The position numbers and the translations under genes were made by a program. From JAVVUJ01 sp964461765 (GTDB lineage Bacteria > Bacillota > Clostridia > Peptostreptococcales > Anaerovoracaceae), in contig CAYWVS010000003.1 of the NCBI GenBank assembly GCA_964461765.1, positions 9,366-73,365 on the forward strand: DNA of 64,000 bases. The letters run 5' to 3'. Positions 1-8,318 of the stretch are shown here, in pieces (within the stretch, counting starts at the first letter, position 1; the number at the start of each line of letters is the position of its first letter). The notes below the pieces were generated by a model, which made no database searches, had not been told where the DNA came from, and worked only from the letters and a program-made list of their open reading frames with translations.

Positions 1-339
1 GGAGGTACGGGAAAAGATACTGGTAAAAGACATCCTACCATAGGAAACAGAGTGATCATCAGCTCCGGTGCCAAGGTTTTGGGGCCTTTTAAGGTTGGAG
101 ACGACTCAAAGATAGGGGCAGGTTCCGTGGTATTGGAAGAGGTACCTGAAAACTGTACCGTGGTGGGAATACCGGGGAAAATTGTCAGAAGAGGCAGCAA
201 ACCCGTGAAGGAGATGGATCAAATTGATTTGCCTGACCCTGTTGCAGTGGAAATGGAATGCTTGCGAAGACGTATTGTCATGCTGGAAAATAAACTAAAG
301 AAAATTCTTGCAGAAGGAGAGTTGGATGAAAATATATAA
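1..339 (+). CDS. cysE: Serine O-acetyltransferase, C-terminal part (cut by window edge)
   Basis: This is the C-terminal part of a serine acetyltransferase, which makes O-acetylserine from serine and acetyl-CoA for cysteine synthesis in the cytoplasm. The open frame runs through base 1, so the start lies outside the window. The visible protein begins with GGTGKDTGKRHP followed by hexapeptide-type turns (IGNRVIISSGAKVLG, IGAGSVVLEEVP), the left-handed beta-helix end typical of CysE. The 3' end overlaps the start region of cysS by 14 bases, so the two are translationally linked in one operon, which makes sense because cysS consumes cysteine. The family call is firm. Confidence 0.93.
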   Translation, partial: GGTGKDTGKRHPTIGNRVIISSGAKVLGPFKVGDDSKIGAGSVVLEEVPENCTVVGIPGKIVRRGSKPVKEMDQIDLPDPVAVEMECLRRRIVMLENKLKKILAEGELDENI

Positions 340-1729
340 TACACTGAATAGAAAAAAGGAAGAGTTTATTCCCATAGATGAAAATGAAATTAAAATCTAC
401 GTTTGTGGACCTACGGTTTACAATTATTTTCATATTGGGAACGCTCGTCCTTTTGTTGTTTTTGATACCTTAAGAAAATATTTAGAGTACAGAGGAAAAA
501 ACGTGAAATTTGTGCAAAATTTCACGGATGTAGATGATAAGATCATCAATAAAGCCAGAGAAGAAGGAGTGACAGCGGGAGAGGTCAGCGAAAAGTACAT
601 CCAAGAATACTATAAGGATGCAGTTGCCTTGAATGTGAGAAAAGCTACCATCCATCCAAAGGTTACTGAGAACATCGAAGACATTATTTCTTTTGTTCAA
701 GAACTCATCAATAGAGGTTACGCGTATGCGGTGGATGGAGATGTCTACTTCAGCACTCGTCAGTTTGACAGCTATGGAAAGCTTTCCAGACAGAATATAG
801 AAGAATTGGAATTAGGCGCTAGAATTGAAGTGGAGGAGAAAAAGAAGGATCCCATGGATTTTGCCCTTTGGAAGGCACAAAAGACCGGGGACGAGCTTGC
901 CTGGGAATCCCCTTGGGGCTTAGGTAGACCTGGTTGGCACATAGAATGTTCCGTGATGTCCACAAAGTATTTAGGCGAAACCATTGACATCCATGCAGGA
1001 GGACAAGACTTAACATTTCCTCATCATGAAAATGAAATAGCACAGACTGAGAGCTATACAGGAAAACAGTTTGCAAATTACTGGATGCACAACGGCTATA
1101 TTACTATTGATAATGAAAAAATGTCCAAATCTAAAGGAAATTTTTTCACAGTCAGAGATATTTTACAGGATTATGAAGGAGAAGTCATTCGCTTTTTCTT
1201 GCTTTCAGGTCATTATAGAAACCCCATTAACTTCAGCAGGGATTTGATGGAGCAGGCCAAAAACGGTTTGGCCAGAATGAAAAATGCAAAATCAACACTA
1301 TTGCATAGGATTGCCAACAGCCAAGGAACTATGTCAGAGGTGGAATCACAGAAGTATGAAGAACTGAAAAGGTACAGAGAAAAGTTTGTGGAGGTCATGG
1401 AAGATGATCTCAATACTGCGGATGCTATCAGTGCTGTCTTTGAGCTGATTAAAGATGTCAATCAGGAGTGTAAGGAGCCTACCATGTCCAAGGAATTTGC
1501 AGAAAAATGTTTATCGTTAATAGACGAACTGACTTCTGTATTGGGGCTTTTAGAAGATGGTGAACAGGATAGCTCTCTGGACGAAGAAGTTGAAAAGCTT
1601 ATAGAAGAGCGAAATCAAGCCAGAGCTTCAAAAAACTTTGCAAGATCGGATGAGATCAGAGATTTGCTGAAATCAAAGGGAATCACATTGAAGGATACCC
1701 CCCAAGGTGTTCAAATTATACGAGACTAA
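326..1729 (+). CDS. cysS: Cysteinyl-tRNA synthetase
   Basis: A class I aminoacyl-tRNA synthetase of 467 residues that charges tRNA-Cys. The ATG at 326 is chosen because AAGGAGAG lies 7 bases upstream; a longer in-frame start at 308 has no such site. The HIGH motif appears as FHIGNARP near residue 32 and the KMSKS motif as KMSKSKGN near residue 268. Zinc-site residues are visible in CGPTVYN, WHIECS and HHENE. The C-terminal anticodon-binding and DALR-like part is complete, and the length is normal for the family. It lies in the conserved cysE-cysS-mrnC order of Firmicutes and appears co-transcribed with cysE. Confidence 0.98.
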   Translation: MKIYNTLNRKKEEFIPIDENEIKIYVCGPTVYNYFHIGNARPFVVFDTLRKYLEYRGKNVKFVQNFTDVDDKIINKAREEGVTAGEVSEKYIQEYYKDAVALNVRKATIHPKVTENIEDIISFVQELINRGYAYAVDGDVYFSTRQFDSYGKLSRQNIEELELGARIEVEEKKKDPMDFALWKAQKTGDELAWESPWGLGRPGWHIECSVMSTKYLGETIDIHAGGQDLTFPHHENEIAQTESYTGKQFANYWMHNGYITIDNEKMSKSKGNFFTVRDILQDYEGEVIRFFLLSGHYRNPINFSRDLMEQAKNGLARMKNAKSTLLHRIANSQGTMSEVESQKYEELKRYREKFVEVMEDDLNTADAISAVFELIKDVNQECKEPTMSKEFAEKCLSLIDELTSVLGLLEDGEQDSSLDEEVEKLIEERNQARASKNFARSDEIRDLLKSKGITLKDTPQGVQIIRD

Positions 1730-1734
1730 ATCCC

Positions 1735-1757
1735 TTTATGGAAAGGCATTCCATAAA
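1735..1757 (+). terminator. Short hairpin after cysS
   Basis: A 9-bp perfect inverted repeat (TTTATGGAA / TTCCATAAA, loop AGGCA) starts six bases after the cysS stop. There is no T-run behind it on the plus strand, so it is at best a weak terminator or an mRNA 3' stabiliser. Confidence 0.4.
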
Positions 1758-1876
1758 AGAAAAATATAGTATTGAAATATTTAAAAAAAATATATATAAT
1801 TCATTTATATAGAGCTTTAAATTTGTAACTTTTGAATATAAATGGATATATAAAAAAATATAATGGAGGAATGTCG

Positions 1877-2866
1877 ATGTCTAAAAATAATTTTTCAAAA
1901 GCAATGAAAGAACTAATTGGTATCAGTGATAATACAAAATCAAGCTCAGAAGATAGTATTAATAGAAAGCTGGACGATGATTTTGTTAAACCAATTACAG
2001 ACTTTTCAGATTTAGCTATGGTTGAGGAGGAGGAAGAAGCCCCTGCATCCATTGAAGAGCAAGGCACTCCCGCTGTAGAGGTTACGGGTGTTAACACTAC
2101 ATATTCTAGCAGTAGAGAATCAGATTTTGATAGAGAAAGGGAAGAGGCAGCAGCTAAATTGCGAGCCATGCTTATTAAGGATCGTGAAAAGGAAAAAGAC
2201 AAAACAAATACCTTTACTCCTTTCAGCAAACCAATGGAAACCGCAGTTGCGGCAGACCCATTACAAGAAAGCTCTTACAAGACATCTTCTCAAGCTCCTA
2301 CTAATACTGTCAGCACGTATGCATCATCAAATTCCACTAGTACTCCGTCAGCTTCAACCCCGATAAAAGAAATTCCCTCCATTAAACCATTGGACAAGTC
2401 TATACCTCCTGAAGAAGCCAAAACGGTTATCGGTAAAGGTGTAGTCATTATGGGGAATATTATCACCCAAGGTGATTTGGAAGTAAAGGGTACTGTTAAA
2501 GGGGATCTGAAGACTTCAGGAAACCTTCACCTATCAGGAAAAATCGCAGGGGATGTGGGTGTAGAAAATTTAGATGTTGTGGATGGTGCCATCCAAGGAG
2601 ATGTATTGGTTCGAGGAAGAGCCAATATCGGAAAAGATGCCGTAGTGTTGGGTGATGTGACAGCGGGCAACCTCAATCTTCAAGGAAAGGTAAAGGGAAA
2701 TATTGCAGTAAGAGATGTGGCAGATTTAGGTGGCACGGCTATTATTGACGGGAATGTATCAGCAGCATCGGTAGCCATTGATCCCGGGACAAAACTGCGA
2801 GGACAAATCTCTCTTACTACAGCAAGCGATGTAAACGATGATGAATTTGCAATTGATTTTGACTAA
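1877..2866 (+). CDS. Bactofilin-family polymer-forming protein with long acidic N-terminus
   Basis: A 329-residue protein in two parts. Residues 1 to about 180 are low-complexity, rich in Ser, Thr and Glu, with an acidic run of five Glu, and probably disordered. Residues about 185-315 form a repetitive bactofilin (DUF583) domain with turns such as GDLEVKGTVKGDL and GKIAGDVGVENL, expected to fold as a beta-helix that self-assembles into filaments at the membrane. The ATG at 1877 is preferred over the ATG at 1871 because GGAGGA (1865-1870) directly abuts the latter and sits 6 bases before the former. It stands alone between two hairpins. The N-terminal extension is longer than in typical bactofilins; its role is unknown. 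The family call is firm and the cellular role is inferred. Confidence 0.85.
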   Translation: MSKNNFSKAMKELIGISDNTKSSSEDSINRKLDDDFVKPITDFSDLAMVEEEEEAPASIEEQGTPAVEVTGVNTTYSSSRESDFDREREEAAAKLRAMLIKDREKEKDKTNTFTPFSKPMETAVAADPLQESSYKTSSQAPTNTVSTYASSNSTSTPSASTPIKEIPSIKPLDKSIPPEEAKTVIGKGVVIMGNIITQGDLEVKGTVKGDLKTSGNLHLSGKIAGDVGVENLDVVDGAIQGDVLVRGRANIGKDAVVLGDVTAGNLNLQGKVKGNIAVRDVADLGGTAIIDGNVSAASVAIDPGTKLRGQISLTTASDVNDDEFAIDFD

Positions 2867-2927
2867 TAACTTATTTATAAAAATCGACTTTATTAATTTA
2901 ATTAAAAAACTTCAAAATAAAATTATT

Positions 2928-2953
2928 AAGTGCAGAGATATTTATCTGCACTT
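2928..2953 (+). terminator. Hairpin between bactofilin gene and mrnC
   Basis: A perfect 9-bp stem AAGTGCAGA / TCTGCACTT with an 8-base loop, followed by TGTTAAAATTT. It probably terminates the bactofilin transcript. It also overlaps a possible upstream TTG start (2953) of mrnC, which argues against that start. Confidence 0.55.
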
Positions 2954-3021
2954 TGTTAAAATTTAGAGAAATAGATTTAAACAGATTTTATGAATTTAAG
3001 AGAACTTTGCAGAGAGAGGCT

Positions 3022-3456
3022 ATGGAAAAAGAAAATTTATTATATGGAGATGCCACAAAACTGGCTTTTATGGGAGATGCAGTGTATGAAGCTTCCATCC
3101 GAGAACATATTTTCTATACAAAGAATATAGGTGCAGACAAGCTTCACAGACTGGCGGTGTCCTATGTGAATGCCGGTGCACAAGCAGGTGCATTAAAAAG
3201 CATCATTCCATATTTACATGAAGAGGAAATGACCTTGATAAAAAGAGCCAGAAATAAAAAAATTACATCAAAGCCTAAAAATGCTGACCCCATAACCTAC
3301 AAATGGGCTACGGCCTTTGAGGCTCTGTTGGGGTATCTCTATCTTTCCGGTGAAAAGGAGCGGTTGACGGAACTGATTGGAATGGCCATTTCACACGTAG
3401 ATGCAGGAGGACTTAAGAATGGAAAAAAAGGAAAAAAAGAGCCGGAATCGGTTTAG
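3022..3456 (+). CDS. mrnC: Mini-ribonuclease III (23S rRNA 3'-end maturation)
   Basis: A small RNase III catalytic-domain protein without a dsRNA-binding domain, which trims 23S rRNA precursor ends in Firmicutes. The acidic signature is in LAFMGDAVYEASIREHI and the second conserved block in KWATAFEALLGYLYL. An upstream TTG at 2953 would give 167 residues but lies inside a hairpin; the ATG at 3022 gives 144 residues, close to the family norm. The C-terminal lysine-rich tail is translated through the ribosome site and start of the next gene, with which it overlaps by 38 bases. Its place after cysS is the conserved Firmicutes arrangement. Confidence 0.92.
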   Translation: MEKENLLYGDATKLAFMGDAVYEASIREHIFYTKNIGADKLHRLAVSYVNAGAQAGALKSIIPYLHEEEMTLIKRARNKKITSKPKNADPITYKWATAFEALLGYLYLSGEKERLTELIGMAISHVDAGGLKNGKKGKKEPESV

Positions 3457-3613
3457 AGATGTTTTTGGCGACTACTATAAGACTAACCGGCAAGTGTCCA
3501 GAGAGTACCCTGCCAAGCGTGGAGGTCCTTGGACACCCACAGAAAAAGCTATGTTGATTACAGCTATCGTTTTAGGTATTATTATTATCGTCAAATACAC
3601 GGTATTTTCATAA
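3419..3613 (+). CDS. Small single-span membrane protein, unknown function
   Basis: A 64-residue protein: about 40 basic and polar residues followed by one hydrophobic helix (AMLITAIVLGIIIIVKY) near the C-terminus, so it is probably a tail-type membrane protein with the basic end in the cytoplasm. The ATG at 3419 has AGGAGG 8 bases upstream; an earlier ATG at 3401 lacks such a site. It overlaps the end of mrnC and is followed 12 bases later by thyA, so it is embedded in the operon. I do not recognise a named family. Confidence 0.7.
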   Translation: MEKKEKKSRNRFRDVFGDYYKTNRQVSREYPAKRGGPWTPTEKAMLITAIVLGIIIIVKYTVFS

Positions 3614-3625
3614 GGAGAAGTTACT

Positions 3626-4456
3626 ATGTGCAAAGCAGATGTTATTTTTATTAATATGTGTCAAAATATTTTAGAACAGGGATATTGGTCCACAGATCAA
3701 AAGGTTAGAGCAAAATGGGAGGATGGAGCACCTGCTCACACCATTAAGCTCTTTGGGGTTATAAATCGGTATAACCTACAGGAGGAATTTCCTGCTGTTA
3801 CTCTGAGACCTACTCCCATTCGCTCTGCAGTAGATGAACTCCTTTGGATTTGGCAGAAAAAATCCAATAATATTCATCAGTTAAAGAGTAAGATTTGGGA
3901 TCCTTGGGCAGATAAAGAAGGAACCATCGGTAAAGCCTATGGTTACCAACTGGGAGTTAAATATTCCTTTGCACAGGGGGAAATGGATCAGGTGGATAAT
4001 GTCCTCTGGCAACTAAAGAACACCCCTTATTCCAGAAGGATTCTTACCAATATCTATAATTTTGCGGATTTACAGGATATGGGACTTGAGCCATGTGCCT
4101 ATAGTATGACCTTCAATGTGACAGAGAACAGGCTGAATGCCATTTTAAACCAACGCTCTCAGGACACCTTGGTGGCCAACAACTGGAACGTGGTGCAGTA
4201 TGCTATTTTAGTTCATATGTTGGCACAGGTCAGTGGACTGCAAGCAGGAGAACTGGTGCATGTAATTGCAGATGCCCATATTTACGATCGTCATGTTCCA
4301 TTGGTGGAAGAACTTATTAAAAGACCACAATATCCGGCTCCTAGGATTTCTTTAAATCCTGAAATAAAAAATTTTTACGACTTTACTCCGGAGGATATCT
4401 TTATAGAGAACTATGAGGCAGGCTCTCAGATTACAGCAATTCCGGTGGCAGTATAG
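3626..4456 (+). CDS. thyA: Thymidylate synthase (folate-dependent, ThyA type)
   Basis: Converts dUMP to dTMP using methylenetetrahydrofolate, releasing dihydrofolate. The protein has 276 residues. The catalytic Cys lies in LEPCAYSMTFNV (around residue 157), with the dUMP-binding block QRSQDTLVANNWNVVQYA and the tail HIYDRHVPLVEELI. The residue after the catalytic Cys is Ala rather than the His of the E. coli/Lactobacillus type, which I recall from Bacillus-type ThyA. It is followed by dfrA, which regenerates tetrahydrofolate, a functional pair. AAGGAG lies 9 bases before the ATG. Many Clostridia carry thyX here instead. Confidence 0.95.
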   Translation: MCKADVIFINMCQNILEQGYWSTDQKVRAKWEDGAPAHTIKLFGVINRYNLQEEFPAVTLRPTPIRSAVDELLWIWQKKSNNIHQLKSKIWDPWADKEGTIGKAYGYQLGVKYSFAQGEMDQVDNVLWQLKNTPYSRRILTNIYNFADLQDMGLEPCAYSMTFNVTENRLNAILNQRSQDTLVANNWNVVQYAILVHMLAQVSGLQAGELVHVIADAHIYDRHVPLVEELIKRPQYPAPRISLNPEIKNFYDFTPEDIFIENYEAGSQITAIPVAV

Positions 4457-4544
4457 GTAAATGCCATTTGCACTATTTCTAACATAGTCAGAATAATGGA
4501 TACTTTTTATGTAAACAGTAATCAGAAAAGGATGGGACAAAGAG

Positions 4545-5039
4545 ATGCGAGCTATCGTTGCAGTTGATGAAAAGTGGGGAATTGGGAAAGAGGGAAAGCT
4601 TCTTACCCATATTCCCGGAGATTTGCATTTTTTTAAGGAAAAAACCTTAGGAAAAATCGTGATTATGGGGAGAGAAACCTTAGAGTCCTTACCCGGGGCA
4701 AAGCCCCTGCCAGGGAGAAGGAATATTGTTTTAACCCGCAATAAAGAATATCAAGTGGATTGCGAGGTCTGCTATTCCAAAGAGGAGCTTTTTAACAAAC
4801 TGAAAGGAGAAGACCCTGAGAATATCTATATCATCGGTGGCGAGCTGGTGTACCATCAGTTTCTTCCCTACTATCATCAAATTTACGTTACCAAGATGGA
4901 AGGAGATTTCCAAGCGGAGAAATTCTTTGATAATTTGGACGAAAATGATAGTTTTGAAATGGTTTGGGAAAGTGATCCTCATGAAGAAAATGGAGTACGT
5001 TACAAATTTACAGAATATGTAAAAAGGAGATTGGATTGA
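4545..5039 (+). CDS. dfrA: Dihydrofolate reductase
   Basis: Reduces dihydrofolate to tetrahydrofolate with NADPH, recycling the product of the ThyA reaction encoded just upstream. The protein has 164 residues, the usual size. Family blocks are present: the N-terminal AIVAVDEKWGIGKEGKLL, the GKIVIMGRETLESLP turn with the cofactor-contacting GR, and the IYIIGGELVYHQFLP segment with the conserved GG. The stop codon overlaps the TTG start of rlmB (5036), so the two are translationally coupled. Confidence 0.95.
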   Translation: MRAIVAVDEKWGIGKEGKLLTHIPGDLHFFKEKTLGKIVIMGRETLESLPGAKPLPGRRNIVLTRNKEYQVDCEVCYSKEELFNKLKGEDPENIYIIGGELVYHQFLPYYHQIYVTKMEGDFQAEKFFDNLDENDSFEMVWESDPHEENGVRYKFTEYVKRRLD

Positions 5040-5764
5040 CGGAAAAAATCATTGGCAGAAACCCTGTGATAGAAGCACTTAAAGGGGAAAGAACCATAGA
5101 AAAAATAGTTTTACTAAATACGGGACAAGGCTCCTTAAAGAAGATAGAAGCCATGGCAAAGGAAAAAGGCTTGTTTCTTCAGTGGGCAGATAAGAATACA
5201 TTGGATCGCCTTTGTGAAGGAGGCGTACACCAAGGAGCGTTAGCCTATATATCTTCCTTTCAATACAGTCAAGTGGAGGATATACTTCAGCTTGCAAAAA
5301 GTAAGGGAGAAGACCCCTTCCTCATTCTTTTGGATGGGGTGGAGGATCCCCATAATTTGGGGGCCATCATTCGTACGGCAGATGGTGCAGGGGCACATGG
5401 CATTATCGTTCCCAAGCGTAGATCTGCCACCATCAATGCCACTGTGGCAAAGGCTTCTGCAGGAGCCGTAGAATATGTTAAGGTGGCAAAGGTTTCCAAT
5501 TTAGTTCAGACCATAGAGCGGCTAAAAGCGGAAGGTCTGTGGATCGGAGCTTGTGATATGGGGGGGCAACTCTACCATCAAGCAAACCTCGAAGGTGGGC
5601 TGGCTCTGGTAATTGGAGGAGAAGGGCAGGGAATTGGTAGATTAATCAAAGAAAAGTGTGATTTTGTATTGTCCATGCCTATGAATGGACAAGTAAATTC
5701 ATTGAATGCATCTAATGCAGCAGCAATATTAATGTATGAGGTAATACGGCAAAGGAAGGGGTAG
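5036..5764 (+). CDS. rlmB: 23S rRNA 2'-O-methyltransferase (TrmH/RlmB family)
   Basis: A SpoU/TrmH-type SPOUT methyltransferase of 242 residues, expected to methylate the ribose of a guanosine in 23S rRNA. It has an N-terminal substrate-binding part (IIGRNPVIEALKG) and the knotted C-terminal domain with LLDGVEDPHNLGAIIRTADGAG, VIGGEGQGIGRLIK and SLNASNAAAILMYE, the three classical motifs. The TTG start lies inside the dfrA stop codon and is preceded by AAGGAG. The following sigH start overlaps its stop. The position before sigH is conserved in Firmicutes. Confidence 0.95.
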   Translation: MTEKIIGRNPVIEALKGERTIEKIVLLNTGQGSLKKIEAMAKEKGLFLQWADKNTLDRLCEGGVHQGALAYISSFQYSQVEDILQLAKSKGEDPFLILLDGVEDPHNLGAIIRTADGAGAHGIIVPKRRSATINATVAKASAGAVEYVKVAKVSNLVQTIERLKAEGLWIGACDMGGQLYHQANLEGGLALVIGGEGQGIGRLIKEKCDFVLSMPMNGQVNSLNASNAAAILMYEVIRQRKG

Positions 5765-6384
5765 TGATCCCGGTGACGGATAAATATAAAGGGATGACAG
5801 ACGAGGAGCTGGTTCAGTTGGCTGAATCCGGCGATGAGGAGGCAGAAGAGTACATTATCAGAAAATACAAGGATGTGGTAAGGAGCAAGGCACAACTCTA
5901 TTTTATGGTGGGAGCCGACAGCGAGGATATCGTTCAGGAAGGTATGATCGGAATCTTTAAAGCCATTCGAGGGTTTAATAAGGATAAGGAGACTTCCTTT
6001 AAAACCTTTGCTGATATTTGTATCAATCACGAAATTTTAACTGCCATAAAAAGAGCGGGACGAATGAAGCATTCCCCTCTGAACACATCCCTTTCCTTTA
6101 GCAATCCATTGGGGGAGGACGAGCCGAGAACCACTTTAGGAGACACCTTGACAGGGAGCAGCGATTCCGATCCTGAAAATATCGTTATTCGCAAGGAAGA
6201 AATGGGGTATTTGGATGAAATGGGATCTGAAATTTTTAGTGATTTAGAGCTAAAGGTTTGGAATGCCTATCTTTACGGGAAAACCTATACTGAAATTGCT
6301 CAGTCTACAGGAAAAAGTTTAAAGGCAATCGATAATGCCATTCAGAGAATTAAACGTAAATTAGAAATTTATTTTAATCGATAA
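5764..6384 (+). CDS. sigH: RNA polymerase sporulation sigma factor SigH
   Basis: A sigma-70-family factor of 206 residues that in Firmicutes directs transition-state and early sporulation genes. Region 2 is visible as DSEDIVQEGMIGIFKAIRGF with the following FKTFADICINHEI, and region 4 as LYGKTYTEIAQSTGKSLKAIDNAIQRIKRK, the recognition helix-turn-helix. The GTG at 5764 follows AAGGAAGGGG and overlaps the rlmB stop. This gene is the last member of the conserved block; its usual neighbour in several Clostridia, tuf, is found only at 63975. Confidence 0.96.
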   Translation: MIPVTDKYKGMTDEELVQLAESGDEEAEEYIIRKYKDVVRSKAQLYFMVGADSEDIVQEGMIGIFKAIRGFNKDKETSFKTFADICINHEILTAIKRAGRMKHSPLNTSLSFSNPLGEDEPRTTLGDTLTGSSDSDPENIVIRKEEMGYLDEMGSEIFSDLELKVWNAYLYGKTYTEIAQSTGKSLKAIDNAIQRIKRKLEIYFNR

Positions 6385-6464
6385 ACTTCATTAAAGCTCA
6401 AATGTAGATTTAAAGAATATTGTTATTAGACTTTTGGAAAAAACGAAAATCATAAAAATAACCT

Positions 6465-6501
6465 TAAGCAAGGATTTAGGCATAGCTTAAAAAAGCCTTG
6501 C
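6465..6501 (+). terminator. Weak candidate terminator after sigH
   Basis: Two mutually exclusive stems are possible here: TAAGC/GCTTA and GCAAGG/CCTTGC (6468-6473 with 6496-6501). The rest of the 212-base gap between sigH and the next gene is AT-rich with no other signal I can support apart from GGAGGA at 6585. Confidence 0.3.
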
Positions 6502-6596
6502 ACTGTTTATATTAATAAATGTAGATAATTATACTTCATGTCATTATTTTATTTTTTAATAATTCAGTAAGCCTAAGTGAGAATGGAGGATACTTC

Positions 6597-7976
6597 ATGC
6601 CCGATAAAAAAAATTCTACGATAGAATTGCAAGATGAGTTAAAGCAGATATTAGAGAGTATTAACGTAGCTATTTTTATAGATGATGCACAAGGTTATGA
6701 ATTGTGGTTTAATAAAGCGGCAGAGGAACTATATGAGATAAACAGGGATGAAATTGTGGGAAGACATATGACGGATTTAGAGAAGGAAGGCATTTTTTCT
6801 CCATCCCTTACCCTATCCATTTTAAAGGATGAAGTAGGAAAAAGTATGATCCATGAGAATCGAGTAGGGAGGAAGTTGATTACATCAGGAGTTCCCCTGA
6901 GAGATAAGAATAATAGAATAACCAAGGTGGTAACTTCTTCTGTGGATATCACCAGACTTGTAACCTTGGAAAATGAACTGCAAGAGGCACATGATGCCTT
7001 AGAGCAGCTTTCGGCATATGAAGGATTTTCCTTTGGGGACATGGTGGTAACCAGCCATTCCATGAAGGACATCCTTACACTGGCCAAAAGACTTGCAGAG
7101 GTAGATTCCACCATATTGATTACCGGAGAATCCGGAACGGGAAAAGGAGTTATTGCAAAGCTAATTCATGAAAATGGAGTGAATCGAAACTTTCCTTTTG
7201 TCAGCATAAACTGCGGTGCTATTCCCGATAATTTATTAGAGTCGGAGTTTTTCGGATATGAGCAAGGAGCATTTACAGGCTCTAGAAAAGGTGGGAAAAA
7301 GGGAATCTTTGAGGTGGCTCAAAACGGAACCATCTTTTTAGATGAAATTGGAGAGCTTCCTTTAAATATGCAGGTTAAAATTCTTCAGGTAATACAAAAT
7401 CGACAGATTCAAAAGGTGGGAGGGGTAGAGAATATTCCCATAAACGTAAGAATTATTGCAGCCACCAATAAATCCTTGGAAGACATGATTGCAAAAGGAA
7501 CCTTTCGAGAGGATCTCTTTTACAGATTGAATGTGGTTCCCATTCACATTCCACCCCTGAGAGAACGACCTGAGGATATTATCAGCATGTTAAAAATTTT
7601 TTTAAAAAAATTCAATGAAAAATTTAATGAAAATAAGGTGTTCACTTCCAACACCATTGCCACACTTTTGAAATACAGTTGGCCCGGCAATGTGCGGGAA
7701 TTGGAAAATTTGATAGAACGGTTAGTAATTACTACAAAAAGTAGCACCATTCTCCCCAAGGATCTTCCCCAATACATCACTACTTATGCAAAAACTTCCG
7801 ATGAAATCGCCTTATCCCCTAAACTGAAGCTGAAGGATGCCATAGAAATGACGGAGAAAAGCATGTTGCTAAACGCCTGCAAGCTTTACAAAACCACAAA
7901 GGAAATGGGAGATGCATTAGGTGTTAATCAATCCACCATAGTACGAAAGCTTCAAAAGTATCATATTAAGTTCTAA
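6597..7976 (+). CDS. PAS-containing sigma-54 enhancer-binding protein (module 1 regulator)
   Basis: A transcription activator of 459 residues. Residues about 10-125 form a PAS sensor (SINVAIFIDDAQGYELWFN), followed by a short coiled segment, the AAA+ domain (about 150-385) and a Fis-type helix-turn-helix at the end (TTKEMGDALGVNQSTIVRKLQKY). Walker A is GESGTGKG and Walker B is GTIFLDEIGE. The sigma-54-contact loop reads GAFTGS rather than GAFTGA. There is no receiver domain, so the signal is probably a small ligand seen by the PAS domain. It lies 275 bases before a matching -24/-12 promoter and three palindromes, and presumably controls the operon from 8319. The ATG has GGAGGA 6 bases upstream. 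Confidence 0.92.
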   Translation: MPDKKNSTIELQDELKQILESINVAIFIDDAQGYELWFNKAAEELYEINRDEIVGRHMTDLEKEGIFSPSLTLSILKDEVGKSMIHENRVGRKLITSGVPLRDKNNRITKVVTSSVDITRLVTLENELQEAHDALEQLSAYEGFSFGDMVVTSHSMKDILTLAKRLAEVDSTILITGESGTGKGVIAKLIHENGVNRNFPFVSINCGAIPDNLLESEFFGYEQGAFTGSRKGGKKGIFEVAQNGTIFLDEIGELPLNMQVKILQVIQNRQIQKVGGVENIPINVRIIAATNKSLEDMIAKGTFREDLFYRLNVVPIHIPPLRERPEDIISMLKIFLKKFNEKFNENKVFTSNTIATLLKYSWPGNVRELENLIERLVITTKSSTILPKDLPQYITTYAKTSDEIALSPKLKLKDAIEMTEKSMLLNACKLYKTTKEMGDALGVNQSTIVRKLQKYHIKF

Positions 7977-8046
7977 CAATTATATATTAGCCTTTAAGAT
8001 TTTGGACACATGACACATCTATGGCTGACAATTCATTTCTGACAAC

Positions 8047-8096
8047 AATGCATTAATGCTTTTATGCAGAACTGCATAAAAATGCAATCATGCATT
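8047..8096 (+). promoter_or_regulatory. Cluster of TGCAT palindromes, likely enhancer sites of module 1
   Basis: Three palindromes sit side by side: AATGCATT (8047-8054), TTATGCAGAACTGCATAA (8062-8079, perfect 8+8 arms) and AATGCA-ATCA-TGCATT (8081-8096). They share TGCA(T/G) half-sites and lie 156-205 bases upstream of the -24 element, the normal distance for an activator bound upstream of a sigma-54 promoter. Binding by the regulator at 6597 is inferred. The rest of the 342-base gap 7977-8318 is very AT-rich. Confidence 0.6.
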
Positions 8097-8251
8097 GAAT
8101 CTTTTTATATATTATTAAATAATTTATCTAAAAATTAACAATTTTTTAAACTTGATAATTTTTTAGGTAAATTATTTTTTTGTTTAAAAATTAACGATTT
8201 AAGCCATATAAATTGTCGAAATTATCTAAAAATGATGAACTTTAATAATTA

Positions 8252-8266
8252 TGGCACACTAATTGC
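8252..8266 (+). promoter_or_regulatory. Sigma-54 (-24/-12) promoter of the module 1 operon
   Basis: TGGCAC-N5-TTGC, with exactly 10 bases between the GG and GC dinucleotides, matches the RpoN consensus without mismatch. It lies 53 bases before the ATG of the acylating aldehyde dehydrogenase. Confidence 0.88.
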
Positions 8267-8318
8267 GTTATTAAATGTCGTTTCAATCAGATTTAAAAAA
8301 TAAACGGGAGGAAAATGA

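Noticed and set aside
3626..4456. Ala after the catalytic Cys of ThyA as an inactivating change
   Set aside because: The Cys-Ala-Tyr form is, as I recall, normal for Bacillus-type ThyA, and all other blocks are intact.
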